The translations under genes and the position numbers were made by a program. From CAZAPG01 sp964486935 (GTDB lineage Bacteria > Chloroflexota > Anaerolineae > 4572-78 > J111), in the NCBI GenBank assembly GCA_964486935.1, contig CAZAPG010000028.1, positions 1-64,000 of the forward strand: a DNA stretch of 64,000 nucleotides, read 5' to 3'. A model generated the notes under the pieces. The model made no database searches and was not told the DNA's origin. It saw only the letters and a program-made list of their open reading frames with translations. Positions 9,432-18,483 of this stretch are shown in pieces; within the stretch, counting starts at the first letter, position 1; each line of letters begins with the position of its first letter.

Positions 9432-10630
9432 TGATGAATATTTACGAGTCGATAGGCGTCAGACCGATTGTGAATGCAACCGGGGTGTTTACCCGGCTGG
9501 GTGGGGCGTTGATGCCCCCGGAAGTGGTGCAGGCCATGGCCGAGGCGGCCAAACAGGGCGTCTGCATGGAAGAGCTGCAATATCGCGCCGGGCTGGTCAT
9601 TGCCGGAATTACCGGCGCGGAGGCGGCTTATGTAGTTTCCGGGGCGCAGGCCGGGATTGTGCTCTCGATTGCGGCCTGCATTACCGGGCTGGACCCGGCT
9701 AAAATGGACCGGCTGCCGGACACTGCCGGGCTAAAGCATCAGGTCATCATGGCCAAAGCGCACCGCAACCATTACGACCACGCGATTGAGGCCGCCGGCG
9801 GCAAAATTGTTGAGGTCGGCACGGAAGATGCCTGCCGGCCGGACCAGTTGGAAGCGGCTATCAATCAGCAGACCGCCGCCATCTTTTTTTTGCCCGACTG
9901 GCCCCAAGGCGGCCTCTCGCTGGCGGCGGCGGTTGAAATTGGCCGAAAACACCGGATACCGGTTGTGGTCGATGGGGCGGGCCGGCTGGATGTGCCGGAA
10001 AATTTGCGCCGGTATGTGGCCAGTGGGGCGGATTTGGTGATATTTAGCGGCGGCAAGTTCATCCGGGGGCCGCAGGCTTCCGGCTTTATCTGCGGCCGCC
10101 GCGAGTTGATTTCGGCCATTGCCTGGCAGCACCTTGATATGGATGTCACTCCCTCGGTTTGGGCCGCGCCGAGGGATCTGCTGGCGGTTGAAGAGATGCC
10201 ATTCATCCCCCGGCAGGGCATCGGCCGGGGTTACAAGGCCGGCAAAGAAGAAATTATGGGGCTGGTGACCGCGCTGCGCCTGTTTGTCAACCGTGACCAC
10301 GCCGCCGACCGGGCTATATGGGAGCGGCGGTTGCGCGAGATTATTGACGGGCTGGCCGGCGCGCCTCACGTGCAGGCCGAGTTTCTGGCGGCGGGAGATT
10401 TTCACACCGGCCTGCCTTATGCCCGCATCCGCCTGGATGAGCCGGCGTTGGGCATGGACGCCTACGAATTTACCCGCAAACTGGCCCAGGGCGATCCGCC
10501 CATTCACCCCAGCGACAGGGAACTGGCTCAGGGAGCGCTGTTGATTAATCCATTTTGTCTGCTGGATGGCGACGAGGCCAAAATTGTCCAACGGGTGAAA
10601 GAAATTATCACGGTTGAGTCTGGTTACTAA
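9431..10630 (+). CDS. SelA-fold PLP-dependent enzyme (D-glucosaminate-6-phosphate ammonia-lyase-like)
   Basis: The 399-residue protein belongs to the SelA/DgaE branch of fold-type I PLP enzymes. The Schiff-base Lys209 lies in FSGGKFIRGPQASGF. The opening (NIYESIGVRPIVNATGVFT) is the one shared by SelA-like proteins that are not selenocysteine synthase. It lacks the about 460-residue length and N-terminal extension of true SelA, and it sits inside a catabolic operon, so a beta-elimination or ammonia-lyase role on an amino-sugar acid or amino acid is more likely. Start is ATGATG at the stop of the previous gene. The last four bases overlap the convergent gene. Confidence 0.85.
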   Translation: MMNIYESIGVRPIVNATGVFTRLGGALMPPEVVQAMAEAAKQGVCMEELQYRAGLVIAGITGAEAAYVVSGAQAGIVLSIAACITGLDPAKMDRLPDTAGLKHQVIMAKAHRNHYDHAIEAAGGKIVEVGTEDACRPDQLEAAINQQTAAIFFLPDWPQGGLSLAAAVEIGRKHRIPVVVDGAGRLDVPENLRRYVASGADLVIFSGGKFIRGPQASGFICGRRELISAIAWQHLDMDVTPSVWAAPRDLLAVEEMPFIPRQGIGRGYKAGKEEIMGLVTALRLFVNRDHAADRAIWERRLREIIDGLAGAPHVQAEFLAAGDFHTGLPYARIRLDEPALGMDAYEFTRKLAQGDPPIHPSDRELAQGALLINPFCLLDGDEAKIVQRVKEIITVESGY

Positions 10631-11658
10631 TCTACCACTTCCTGGGCAATTACCAGCATGGTGTCCCCCTTTTTGATGGGGGCCTTGAAGGGCTGCACCA
10701 GAATGTAGCCGTCACGCGGGGCGCGCACCTCCAGCGCCGGGCTGCCGACTCGTTCAAAATCGTACAGGCGACCCACCGGTTGGCCCTGCTTGACGGCGCT
10801 GCCAACTTTAAAAACCGGTTCAAACACGCCGGTGAAGGGGGCGGGGACATAATTTTCCAGGGCCACGGCCTCAACCAGTTTAGGGGGCGAGCCGCGTTCC
10901 GGGTCAACTTTAACAATTTCGCCGGGCAAAACGCCGTAGTGACGCAGCACATTTTTAATGCCGTGGTAGGCGTGCCGCAAGCCCTGGTGCAACACCCCTT
11001 CGGAGTGGCCAAACTCGCCGCCGATGGTCACTTTGCCCAGCGCTTCGGCCTCTTCGGTCAGCAGGCCGCTGCCCATATCGCTGGAGTAGATGAATACAAA
11101 GGGCGTGTCAAACAGGCTGGCCACCACTTTCATTTCTTTATATTGCCGGGGGTCGGAAATCTGGTGAAATGAGGAACAGATGGCAAAATCGACGCCCCGG
11201 CCGGCGGCGTGAATATCGAGCACAACGTCAACCAGCGGAAAAATGCGGCTGGTAACAAAATGGGCAATGCGGTAAGTCAGCGTGCCTCTGGCGTTGCCGG
11301 GAAAGGCGCGGTTCAGATTCACCCCATCCATTCGCGACTCGCGGGTACCGCTGATGCAGGCCGGGGTGTTGAGTCGCGGCATCAAAATGACCCGCCCGCT
11401 GATTTGAGCCGGGTCCAGCTCGTGCATCAGCCGCCACACGGCTAGCTGGCCTTCGTACTCGTTGCCGTGGGTGCCGCCAAAGCAAACCACGCTCTTGCCC
11501 GGCCCGGCTGCGCCGTTGATGACCGTCAGCGGCGCCAGCGCGTTGCCCCAGGTGCCATCGTAATGAAAGGCAACTTCGTACATGCTTTTGCCGGGGCGGT
11601 CAAAATCAATGGTGTTGTGATCGTGAACAATTGTAACTTCGGTTTCTGTTGTCATCAT
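10627..11658 (-). CDS. Succinylglutamate desuccinylase/aspartoacylase-like zinc deacylase (copy 2)
   Basis: This second deacylase has the same layout as the plus-strand copy: zinc residues His64 and Glu67 in GGTHGNEYEG, His150 in LDIHAAGRG, and a C-terminal barrel (APFTGVFEPVFKVGSAVKQGQPVG). I chose the ATGATG at 11658/11655, just after GGAGG, because the N-terminus then aligns with copy 1; a TTG at 11712 coupled to the upstream stop would add 18 unalignable residues. It is the last gene of the minus arm and meets the plus arm tail to tail with a 4-base overlap. Confidence 0.88.
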   Translation of the reverse strand: MMTTETEVTIVHDHNTIDFDRPGKSMYEVAFHYDGTWGNALAPLTVINGAAGPGKSVVCFGGTHGNEYEGQLAVWRLMHELDPAQISGRVILMPRLNTPACISGTRESRMDGVNLNRAFPGNARGTLTYRIAHFVTSRIFPLVDVVLDIHAAGRGVDFAICSSFHQISDPRQYKEMKVVASLFDTPFVFIYSSDMGSGLLTEEAEALGKVTIGGEFGHSEGVLHQGLRHAYHGIKNVLRHYGVLPGEIVKVDPERGSPPKLVEAVALENYVPAPFTGVFEPVFKVGSAVKQGQPVGRLYDFERVGSPALEVRAPRDGYILVQPFKAPIKKGDTMLVIAQEVVD

Positions 11659-11708
11659 TCCTCCAGATTCACTATTGTTTAACCAATCATTTCCAGCGCG
11701 TCCTTTTA

Positions 11709-13118
11709 TCAACCGGCCAACTCGCGCAGCAGGGTTAAACTTTCATCGACCACAATGCCGGCGGCGTCGGGGCTAAACGGGGTGATTTCTACCTCGTAGC
11801 CGCCCAAGGGGTAAGCCTCCGGCATGGGGATGTAGGCCCAGCCGATGTTGGAATAACCACAGAAGAGGGTGTGCTTAAACGGCGAATTTTGCTTGACCTG
11901 CTGCCCAATCTCCACAAACGGCTCGCCCGGCATCCCGAACAGGGCAATCTCGCTGCCAATGGCAAATACCTGGGCTTCAAAAGTGCGATGAGTCTGGCCG
12001 CTCAACTCGCGGGCAATTTGCGCCCGCATTTTGGCGCGTTTAGCCGACATGGTTTCCTGAATAATCTCGGCCTCGCTGCCGCCGGTGGCCCGTAACTCAT
12101 CCAGCCGATTAACGTGGGCCAACACGTCGGCCTCCAGTTTCTCCGGCGCAGGCAGCTCTTTAATAGGCAGTTGCATGGGGCGCACGCCGACCCGCAGGCT
12201 GAGGTCCGGGTCTGGCAGGGGAGTGTCTTCATAAATAGCCAGCGGCGCGCCCGATTCCAGCGTGCCGGCGTACTTTTCCTGCCGGGCCGGCAGTTCAATT
12301 TCCCACCAAATTTTGCCGGCTTCGTGGCCCAAAATCTGCCCCAGCCGTTTGTACTCGTGCAGGCCGTGGCGCGCGCCGCCCCGCACCGGGCCAATGTTGC
12401 CGGTCGCCCCCTGCAAAAAGAGACAGGTCGCGCCGGTAGCCTGTTCAACCACGCGCTTGACCACGCCCGGATAGTCGGGCGTGACCAGTTGAGCATCGGG
12501 GCCAACGGTAATGGGGTGGCAGGCGTAGTTGACAATGGCGGCCAGCGGCTCGCCGGCCAGCGTGTCAATACGAACCACTTTGACCTCGTGGTCTACCGGC
12601 CCCTGCCAGTTGCGGCCCACCACCACCGCGCCATCTTCCGGGCGTTGAAAGCGGCGGTTGACGTTGATGGCGCAGCTTCCGCTGCCGGCCGCCAGGCGAG
12701 CCGGTTTCAGGTTTTGCAGCGCAGCCCAGGCTACGCCCGCAATCCGGTGCGGCAGGCTGCCGTCGTAGGATGGAACCATCTCGGTGCCTTCCTTAATCCA
12801 CGAGGTCCAGGCCGTACCATTGACCGGACCGGAGTGGGTGTGGGTGTAAGCCAGCCGCACGTGCGAGGCCGGCAGGCCGGTCAATTGCAGTACGGCTTTC
12901 TGCACGTCGTAAACTTCCGGCTCCCACAAATAAATCAGGTCGATATCGACAATGACCACGGTCTGGTCGCCGTCGCTCAGGGCCAATGCGGTAGCCCACA
13001 GCGGCAGGTCGATGCCGGCGGCGCGCTGGTGAGTCTGCGCGCCCCAGCCGGCGTGAGCAATACCCTGCGGCGGCGTAATGTCAATCCGGGCCACCCCGGC
13101 GGAAAGTTGGTTTGTCAT
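11709..13118 (-). CDS. Neutral/alkaline ceramidase-fold protein, N-terminal domain type (copy 1)
   Basis: The 469-residue protein matches the N-terminal catalytic domain of neutral ceramidase (PF04734 type): an N-terminal ARIDITPPQG strand, His93 and His95 in YTHTHSGP, and His201 in NYACHP as zinc ligands. The ceramidase nucleophile motif GDVSP is replaced by GNIGP, with Gly243 at the Ser position. It also lacks a signal peptide and the C-terminal beta-sandwich domain. It is therefore unlikely to be a ceramidase; a zinc amidase acting on another N-acyl compound is a fair guess. The next gene in the operon starts about 50 bp downstream. Confidence 0.82.
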   Translation of the reverse strand: MTNQLSAGVARIDITPPQGIAHAGWGAQTHQRAAGIDLPLWATALALSDGDQTVVIVDIDLIYLWEPEVYDVQKAVLQLTGLPASHVRLAYTHTHSGPVNGTAWTSWIKEGTEMVPSYDGSLPHRIAGVAWAALQNLKPARLAAGSGSCAINVNRRFQRPEDGAVVVGRNWQGPVDHEVKVVRIDTLAGEPLAAIVNYACHPITVGPDAQLVTPDYPGVVKRVVEQATGATCLFLQGATGNIGPVRGGARHGLHEYKRLGQILGHEAGKIWWEIELPARQEKYAGTLESGAPLAIYEDTPLPDPDLSLRVGVRPMQLPIKELPAPEKLEADVLAHVNRLDELRATGGSEAEIIQETMSAKRAKMRAQIARELSGQTHRTFEAQVFAIGSEIALFGMPGEPFVEIGQQVKQNSPFKHTLFCGYSNIGWAYIPMPEAYPLGGYEVEITPFSPDAAGIVVDESLTLLRELAG

Positions 13119-13182
13119 GGTTGGTGTTTTCCTTTATTGTTAGGTTTTGGGCTAATTCTTTCAGGTTGGGTGATGATATCAC

Positions 13183-14334
13183 CTAATACCGCCCGTATTT
13201 ATGCACTTCCTCAGCCATCAACTCGATGTTTTTGAGTTTGGCCTCAAAAATCTGGCCGGCGCAGCGGATGGCGTAACCGCCGCCGGCGGCAGCCTCGTCA
13301 ATGCAGCGCTGCACTTCCCGGCGCACGTCGTCCGGGTTGTCGCTGGCCAGCACCCGCTCGTTAAAGCCGCCGTACAGAGCTATTCTGTTACCCACGCGCT
13401 GCTTGGCGTCGGATAGTTGAATATCGCCGTTGAGCGATTTGGGGGTGAGCGGCTCCAGCACATTCGCCCCGGTATCGGCCATTGGCTCTAAAATGGCAGT
13501 CACCCGGCCGCAGTTATGGTAATCTACCAGTACGCCGCCGCGCTGCGCGGCTGCCACCAGCTTCTGGTCGTAGGGCAAAATAAATTCGCGGTAAACCTTT
13601 TCCGACAGCCCGACTCCGACCCAGCTTTCATCCAGCAGCAGCACCTTGATGCCGCTTTCCAGCACCCGGTTGAGCAGCTTGAGCAGATAATCGGTCAATT
13701 CTGACATGTAGCGATGCAGCCATTCGGGCCGGTCGTAAATGTCCATACTAACCGTGACCAGCCCGCGCAGGGTGCAGGCTTCGTACCAGACGCCGGGGAA
13801 GTTGTGCAGCACTAACCCGCGCTGGCCCACTTTGCGTACCAGTTCGGCCAGGGGGCTGATGTCCAGGTGTTGGGGGTCGGGCCGGTAAGCCAGCCGGTCA
13901 AGGTCGCTTTCTTCTTTGATTAGATACTCGCTGGTCCATTTCTGGTATCTTTCGCGGCGGTACTCGCTGGTGAGCCGGCCCGCGGGGGTGATGATGGTGC
14001 GGCGCACGGTCGGGGCGTCGCCATCCTGCCCGGTAATTTGGGTGTGGACTTGCCACTGCTCAAAGGCTTCCGGTCGCCAGCGGAACAGTCGCCGCGGCCA
14101 GTCGATGACTTCATCCTCTAATTCGGAAAAGGTCAGCACAATCGGGTCAAGCCCCAAATTCTCCTGAATTTTGATGATGCTGTTGCCGGGGTCTTCGACA
14201 AAACTGTCTAAAAATTGTTTTGGCGCTTGCCCCGTGATTTCATCAAGCAGCCTGAGCGATAGCCAGGTAGCAACCGGCACCCGGTCGGGCGTGCCTCGTT
14301 GAAACGCGGTTAGCAGGCGTTCTTGACTGTTCAT
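13183..14334 (-). CDS. Uroporphyrinogen decarboxylase-like (URO-D) methyltransferase family
   Basis: The 383-residue protein has the URO-D barrel. It carries His273 and Cys275 (YHNCGR) and Cys358 (IRCAGQ), the H-x-C...C zinc set of corrinoid-linked methyltransferases such as MtaA and CmuA, and not the arginine-rich pocket of heme HemE. ATG 14334 follows GAGGAGG and gives the usual MNSQERLLTAF start. Inside this island it could remove or transfer a methyl group, for example from an O-methylated substrate. No corrinoid protein gene lies nearby, so the partner is elsewhere or the role differs. Confidence 0.85.
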   Translation of the reverse strand: MNSQERLLTAFQRGTPDRVPVATWLSLRLLDEITGQAPKQFLDSFVEDPGNSIIKIQENLGLDPIVLTFSELEDEVIDWPRRLFRWRPEAFEQWQVHTQITGQDGDAPTVRRTIITPAGRLTSEYRRERYQKWTSEYLIKEESDLDRLAYRPDPQHLDISPLAELVRKVGQRGLVLHNFPGVWYEACTLRGLVTVSMDIYDRPEWLHRYMSELTDYLLKLLNRVLESGIKVLLLDESWVGVGLSEKVYREFILPYDQKLVAAAQRGGVLVDYHNCGRVTAILEPMADTGANVLEPLTPKSLNGDIQLSDAKQRVGNRIALYGGFNERVLASDNPDDVRREVQRCIDEAAAGGGYAIRCAGQIFEAKLKNIELMAEEVHKYGRY

Positions 14335-14395
14335 AATTGCCTCCTCTTGTAAATTGGCCACGCCGGGACAACCGTTGTGGATGCCTGTTTCTTTT

Positions 14396-15451
14396 TTAGT
14401 TGGCCAGAACACCCAGGATTTCTTGCGCATAGCCAAACAGGGCCGGCGCGCCGCCGGTGTGCAGAAAAATTACGGGGGAGAGGGCGGACAGGCTGCCGCT
14501 GTGGATGTGGGCCATCAGCCCGGCCATTGCTTTGGAGGTGTAAACCGGGTCGAGCAGAATGCCTTCGGTGCGGGCCATTAATTTGATGGCCTCAAGGCCG
14601 GCCGCAGTAGGGATGCCGTACCGCTCGCCGACAAAGCTGTCGTCATTGTCAAAATCCTGGGCGCTTAATCGAATATCCAAATCCAGGCGGGCGGCGGCCT
14701 GGTTGGCAATTTGGGCCATCAGTTGTTTGTTGCCGGGTTCATTTTCCAGCGGGTTGAAGCCCCGCACGCGAATCGGGCTGTCCAGATAGGCGAGGCCAAG
14801 GGCCAGGCCGGCCTGGGTGGTATCATAAGCGGCCACATACAGATAACCCGGTTCAAGGGCCAGTTGGCGGCACTGGCGCACAATTTCCAGAGCCACCTCG
14901 GTGTAGGCGATGGCTTCCAAATCAATGGTATCGGGCTGGCGGGGGATGTAGACTTTTTTGCTGGCGGCCTCCAGCTGTTGCCCGGCCCGGGCAATGGCGG
15001 CCTGCTGTTTGGCGCGGTCCCGGTCCTCTAGAATGGTTATCCGCGCGCCAAACAGCCGCTGCAGCAGGTGGTTGCCCTGTATTTCGGTTTTGTCGATAGG
15101 GCGCACGGGACGCATAAAGAGATGCAGTTCCAGCCCCAGTTTGGCGCAGGCCGCCGCCATTTGCCGGCAGTAGTTGGATTGCACCGCCGCTCCCGTCACA
15201 ATAGTGTCGGCCCCTTTATTCAGGGCGTCGGCCAGGGTAAATTCCAGCATGCGCGTTTTGTTGCCGCCGAAGGCCAGGCCGGTTAAATCGTCTCGTTTCA
15301 TGTAAATGGGGGGACCACCCAGGGTTTGGCTGAATCTGGGCAATAGCTCCAGCGGCGTTGGCCTGACAGCCAATGAGACGCGAGGCAAGCCGGCGATGGC
15401 TTGTTCCAGTTGCTGTTCTTTTTCAAGGTTGGTCATATCTGTAAAAATCAT
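14396..15451 (-). CDS. PLP-dependent D-cysteine desulfhydrase / ACC deaminase family
   Basis: The 351-residue fold-type II PLP enzyme shows Lys65 in AFGGNKTRMLEF, the AVQSNYCRQMAA cofactor-contact helix and the LHTGGAPALFGY phosphate-side loop near the C-terminus. Relatives cleave D-cysteine, 1-aminocyclopropane-1-carboxylate or L-cysteate, releasing ammonia and a keto acid. Sequence alone does not separate these. Two ATGs (15451 and 15436) are possible; the first directly follows AAGGGG with no spacer, so 15436 could be the true start. It lies between a ceramidase-fold gene and the UroD-like gene in one run of minus-strand genes. Confidence 0.87.
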   Translation of the reverse strand: MIFTDMTNLEKEQQLEQAIAGLPRVSLAVRPTPLELLPRFSQTLGGPPIYMKRDDLTGLAFGGNKTRMLEFTLADALNKGADTIVTGAAVQSNYCRQMAAACAKLGLELHLFMRPVRPIDKTEIQGNHLLQRLFGARITILEDRDRAKQQAAIARAGQQLEAASKKVYIPRQPDTIDLEAIAYTEVALEIVRQCRQLALEPGYLYVAAYDTTQAGLALGLAYLDSPIRVRGFNPLENEPGNKQLMAQIANQAAARLDLDIRLSAQDFDNDDSFVGERYGIPTAAGLEAIKLMARTEGILLDPVYTSKAMAGLMAHIHSGSLSALSPVIFLHTGGAPALFGYAQEILGVLAN

Positions 15452-15491
15452 CCCCTTTGAGGCTAATAAACTGATTAGTGACGCGGGTTTT

Positions 15492-16937
15492 TCAATCGGC
15501 GCTTAATTCTGTAACTCTGGCGGCAATGGAATCAATTAGCGTTTCCAGGCAGCCCGGCGCTAAAATAGAGGGGTCTTCCTGGTAGATGCCCCGGCCATAA
15601 CGATCCTTTTCCAGTAAATAGGCTACCTGCAAATCGCCGGCAAGGGGAGAGATGAGCAGGGCCAGGTGAGGAAAGCGGCGGCGCAGTTCAACCTGCAGGG
15701 CGCTGTATGGCTCGCCGCCGCAGGTAATCCAAACGGCGTCGCCCATCCGGTGCACCGAGTAATGGTAGGAATAGGTGGTTCCTTCGGGCAGGTCGGTGAG
15801 CCGGGCCAGCCAGCGCCGGGCGCGTTCGGCGTGCGCCCCGCAATTTCGCGCTTCCAGCGCGTCGCCCCGCTCGTCGGCGGCCTGTTGGCGGGCCAGCCAC
15901 TCTTCCATTTGTTGTTGCAACTCGGCCGGGTTGGGTTTGGGTTTAAGGGGCAGGTCAACCGCAAAGGCTCCGCCGGCAAAGTATGAGGCCCGCGCCCGGC
16001 GCTCCTCCGTAAACGGCTCAAAAGCCCACGGCCCCAGCGCGGCCCCGGCAGAGATGACCGGTCCCTGGTAGCAAAAATCGGTGGCCGGCGGCCCCATTGC
16101 CTCCAGGGCCGAGAGCGCGGCGTGAGCCAGTTGCCGGCCGTTGCGGTCGGCAATAGCCGGATCGCCCACAAAACCGTCGGTCGGCCCCAGGTCGCCACAG
16201 GTTCCCTGTAAATAGACGCAGGTTGCGCCCGTTTCCTGCTCTATTTTTTCACGCATCGCGCCTGGAAAATCGGGGCTGATGAGGGTGTTTTGCCAGGCCA
16301 GGGTGGTGGTGTGGCAGGCGTAATTGACTATTGTGGCCAACACCTTGCCGGCTGTATCGGTAACTCGCGCTACCAGCACGGTGTCGTCGGCGGGCGCGCC
16401 GGGGTTGTGGCTAACCACATAACGCTGATTAGCTTTGTCCCAATAATCCCGGTTGGCGGCCATATTGCAGCGGCCCACGGCGTAGGTAATGTTGACCTTC
16501 TGCGCGGCGTCCAGCGCCTGCCGGCAGGCTTGCTGAAGTTTGGCCTTCAAATCAGCCAGGTAGGGCAGAATCAATTCGCCGCCCGGCATGTCAAAACGGT
16601 CCGGCGCAAACCAGCCGGCGGCGTGAGAATGGGAATAGGTGACAAAAATCTGCCCGGCGGGCAGGCCGCTGGTCTGGCCGAGTGCCTGGATGATATCTTC
16701 ATGATACTGTTTAATCAGCCCTACCAGGTCAAGCTGCACCCGGATTAGTTGGGGCGACTCGCCTGCCGGCCCAAAGGCCATTACTTCGGCCGTCAGCGGG
16801 CGGTGGACGCCGGTGGCGCGGTCGTGCCGGGCCGGTCCCCAAAAGCCGTGATAAATGCCTACGGGTGGGGTAATATCAACTCGCGCCAGGCCAAATTGCG
16901 CACGCGAGGTGGGAGATAGAACCTGGGTATGGGGCAT
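15492..16937 (-). CDS. Neutral/alkaline ceramidase-fold protein (copy 2)
   Basis: This 481-residue paralogue of the 11709-13118 protein has the same elements: ARVDITPPVG near residue 20, His103 and His105 (YSHSHAAG) and His209 (NYACHT). The nucleophile loop reads CGDLGP, so Gly251 again replaces the ceramidase Ser. The chain continues about as far as copy 1, without a C-terminal sandwich or signal peptide. AAAGGAG precedes ATG 16937. Two copies in one operon suggest either two related substrates or a hetero-oligomer. Confidence 0.82.
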   Translation of the reverse strand: MPHTQVLSPTSRAQFGLARVDITPPVGIYHGFWGPARHDRATGVHRPLTAEVMAFGPAGESPQLIRVQLDLVGLIKQYHEDIIQALGQTSGLPAGQIFVTYSHSHAAGWFAPDRFDMPGGELILPYLADLKAKLQQACRQALDAAQKVNITYAVGRCNMAANRDYWDKANQRYVVSHNPGAPADDTVLVARVTDTAGKVLATIVNYACHTTTLAWQNTLISPDFPGAMREKIEQETGATCVYLQGTCGDLGPTDGFVGDPAIADRNGRQLAHAALSALEAMGPPATDFCYQGPVISAGAALGPWAFEPFTEERRARASYFAGGAFAVDLPLKPKPNPAELQQQMEEWLARQQAADERGDALEARNCGAHAERARRWLARLTDLPEGTTYSYHYSVHRMGDAVWITCGGEPYSALQVELRRRFPHLALLISPLAGDLQVAYLLEKDRYGRGIYQEDPSILAPGCLETLIDSIAARVTELSAD

Positions 16938-16975
16938 AGTCAGAAAGTCTCCTTTGACTTTTTGGTATTTGCAGC

Positions 16976-18139
16976 CTACCAGTCGGCGACGGCGCCGTCG
17001 GGGTGAAAGTAACGCTGCTCGGCTTCGGGTTTGAAGGGGTATTTGGCCGCCGCTTTTTCATTAATATCGACGCCCAGGCCGGGTTTGACGGGCGGCTCGA
17101 TGTAGCCGTTTTTAATTTCCAGACCCTCGCCCAAAACCTCCTCGCGCCAGGGCACATCGCTGGTGATGGCTTCCTGAATTAGCCAGTTGGGGGTGGCCAG
17201 CGCAAAGTGAACGGCCACGACCAGAGCCAGCGGTCCGTTGGGGTTGTGCGGCGCCACGGCAATGGAGTAGCCCTCGGCGGTGGCGGCAATTTTGCGGGCT
17301 TCCCACAGGCCGCCCACGTGCGACAGGTCGGGCTGGATGATGTGGCAGGCCCGTTTCTCAAAAATCTCGCGGAACTGGTAGCGGGTCACCAGCCGCTCGC
17401 CGGTGGCAATGGGAATGCGCGAGGCGCGAGTCACCTGCACCGTGGCCTCGATGTCTTCGGTGGGGCACGGTTCTTCAAAAAAGAGCAGGCCGTAGGGTTC
17501 CAGGGCGTGGCAATATTGAATGGCCATCGCCGGCCAGGTGCGGGCGTGCAAATCGACCATCAAATCCATATCGGGGCCGACGGCGTTGCGCACGGCCTCC
17601 ACCAGCCGGGCGGCGTAGCGCACCGAGCGCGCGCCTTCCACCGGCTCGGTGCGGGGCACGGCCATAAATTTGATGGCGTCGTAGCCCATCTCCTGCACTG
17701 AAATGGCCCGCTCGGCGAATTCCTGCGGCTCGGCGCTCTCGTACATTTTGTTCATCTGGCCGCCGCCCAGGTGGTTGTACAGCCGCACCCGGTCGCGCAC
17801 GCGCCCGCCCAGCAGCTCGTACACGGGCACGTTGAGCCACTTGCCCTTGATGTCCCACAGCGCCTGCTCGATGCCGCTGATGGCGCTCATGCCCTCAATG
17901 CCGACTTTCCAGAAATATTGGCGGTACATCATCTGGTACAAATGCTCGATGCGGCGGGGGTCTTCGCCAATAATAAAGCGGCTGATATCTTCGACCGCGC
18001 CGACGACGGTTTTGGTTTTCCATTCAAGCGTGGCCTCGCCCCAGCCGACCAGGCCGGGCTGGTCGGTTTCGACTTTGACAAAAATCCAGTTGCGCATATT
18101 TGCGTTGACTACCAGCGTGGAGACTTTGGTGATTTTCAT
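16976..18139 (-). CDS. Enolase-superfamily sugar-acid dehydratase (galactonate/mannonate dehydratase-like)
   Basis: The 387-residue protein keeps the residues of the galactonate/mannonate dehydratase branch: Asp196 and His198 in VDLHAR, Glu222 in FFEEP, Glu248 in ATGERL and His298 in VAPHNPNGP. The D-x-H pair and the APHxPxGP loop distinguish this group from mandelate racemase. It would dehydrate a hexonate or related acid to a 2-keto-3-deoxy acid in the cytoplasm. The N run at 18185-18194 is just upstream, so the distance to the next gene of the arm is only approximate. Confidence 0.9.
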   Translation of the reverse strand: MKITKVSTLVVNANMRNWIFVKVETDQPGLVGWGEATLEWKTKTVVGAVEDISRFIIGEDPRRIEHLYQMMYRQYFWKVGIEGMSAISGIEQALWDIKGKWLNVPVYELLGGRVRDRVRLYNHLGGGQMNKMYESAEPQEFAERAISVQEMGYDAIKFMAVPRTEPVEGARSVRYAARLVEAVRNAVGPDMDLMVDLHARTWPAMAIQYCHALEPYGLLFFEEPCPTEDIEATVQVTRASRIPIATGERLVTRYQFREIFEKRACHIIQPDLSHVGGLWEARKIAATAEGYSIAVAPHNPNGPLALVVAVHFALATPNWLIQEAITSDVPWREEVLGEGLEIKNGYIEPPVKPGLGVDINEKAAAKYPFKPEAEQRYFHPDGAVADW

Positions 18140-18483
18140 CGTTGGAAGAAAAGTTCCTTTCTGTTAGGTAAGGCGCTTGGGGTTNNNNNNNNNNTGGGGT
18201 TAAGCACCTAAAAATAAACACGAATAGACGAATTTTTCGAATAATAGAAATCTGGTAACTGCTCAGGTACGCAGAGTTACGCTAAGGGAGCGCAGAGATT
18301 CACAGAGACTTGTGTCCTGTGGGTAAAAGCAGAGAAATCTATGAAAATCTCCGCGAATCTCTGTGGTTTCTCCGTGACCCTCTGTGTTCCTGTGGTTGGC
18401 CTGAGTTGTTACAAAATTTGTGCTATTCCGGTCATTCGAAAATCCTTGAATTTCCTTTTGTTGCGAAAAAATACGCCATCATT
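18140..18483. repeat. Gene-free stretch with assembly gap and CTCTGTG-type repeats
   Basis: Ten N at 18185-18194 mark a scaffold gap. From about 18262 to 18398 there are repeated CAGAGA/TCTCTG blocks: GCAGAGTTACGC, CGCAGAGATTCACAGAGA, then CTCCGCGAATCTCTGTGG and CCCTCTGTGTTCCTGTGG. The first two oppose the last two, so long imperfect hairpins are possible. Such tracts are dispersed repeats in many Chloroflexota and other environmental genomes and probably caused the assembly break. No ORF here looks coding. Confidence 0.6.

Noticed and set aside
9431..10630. SelA (selenocysteine synthase) that would serve the selenoprotein at 29190
   Set aside because: It has the SelA fold and Lys209 but the length and start of SelA-like catabolic enzymes, and it is embedded in the catabolic operon. 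True Sec machinery is probably outside the window.
13183..14334. Uroporphyrinogen decarboxylase (hemE)
   Set aside because: The zinc-type H-x-C...C residues and the context fit methyltransferase relatives better.
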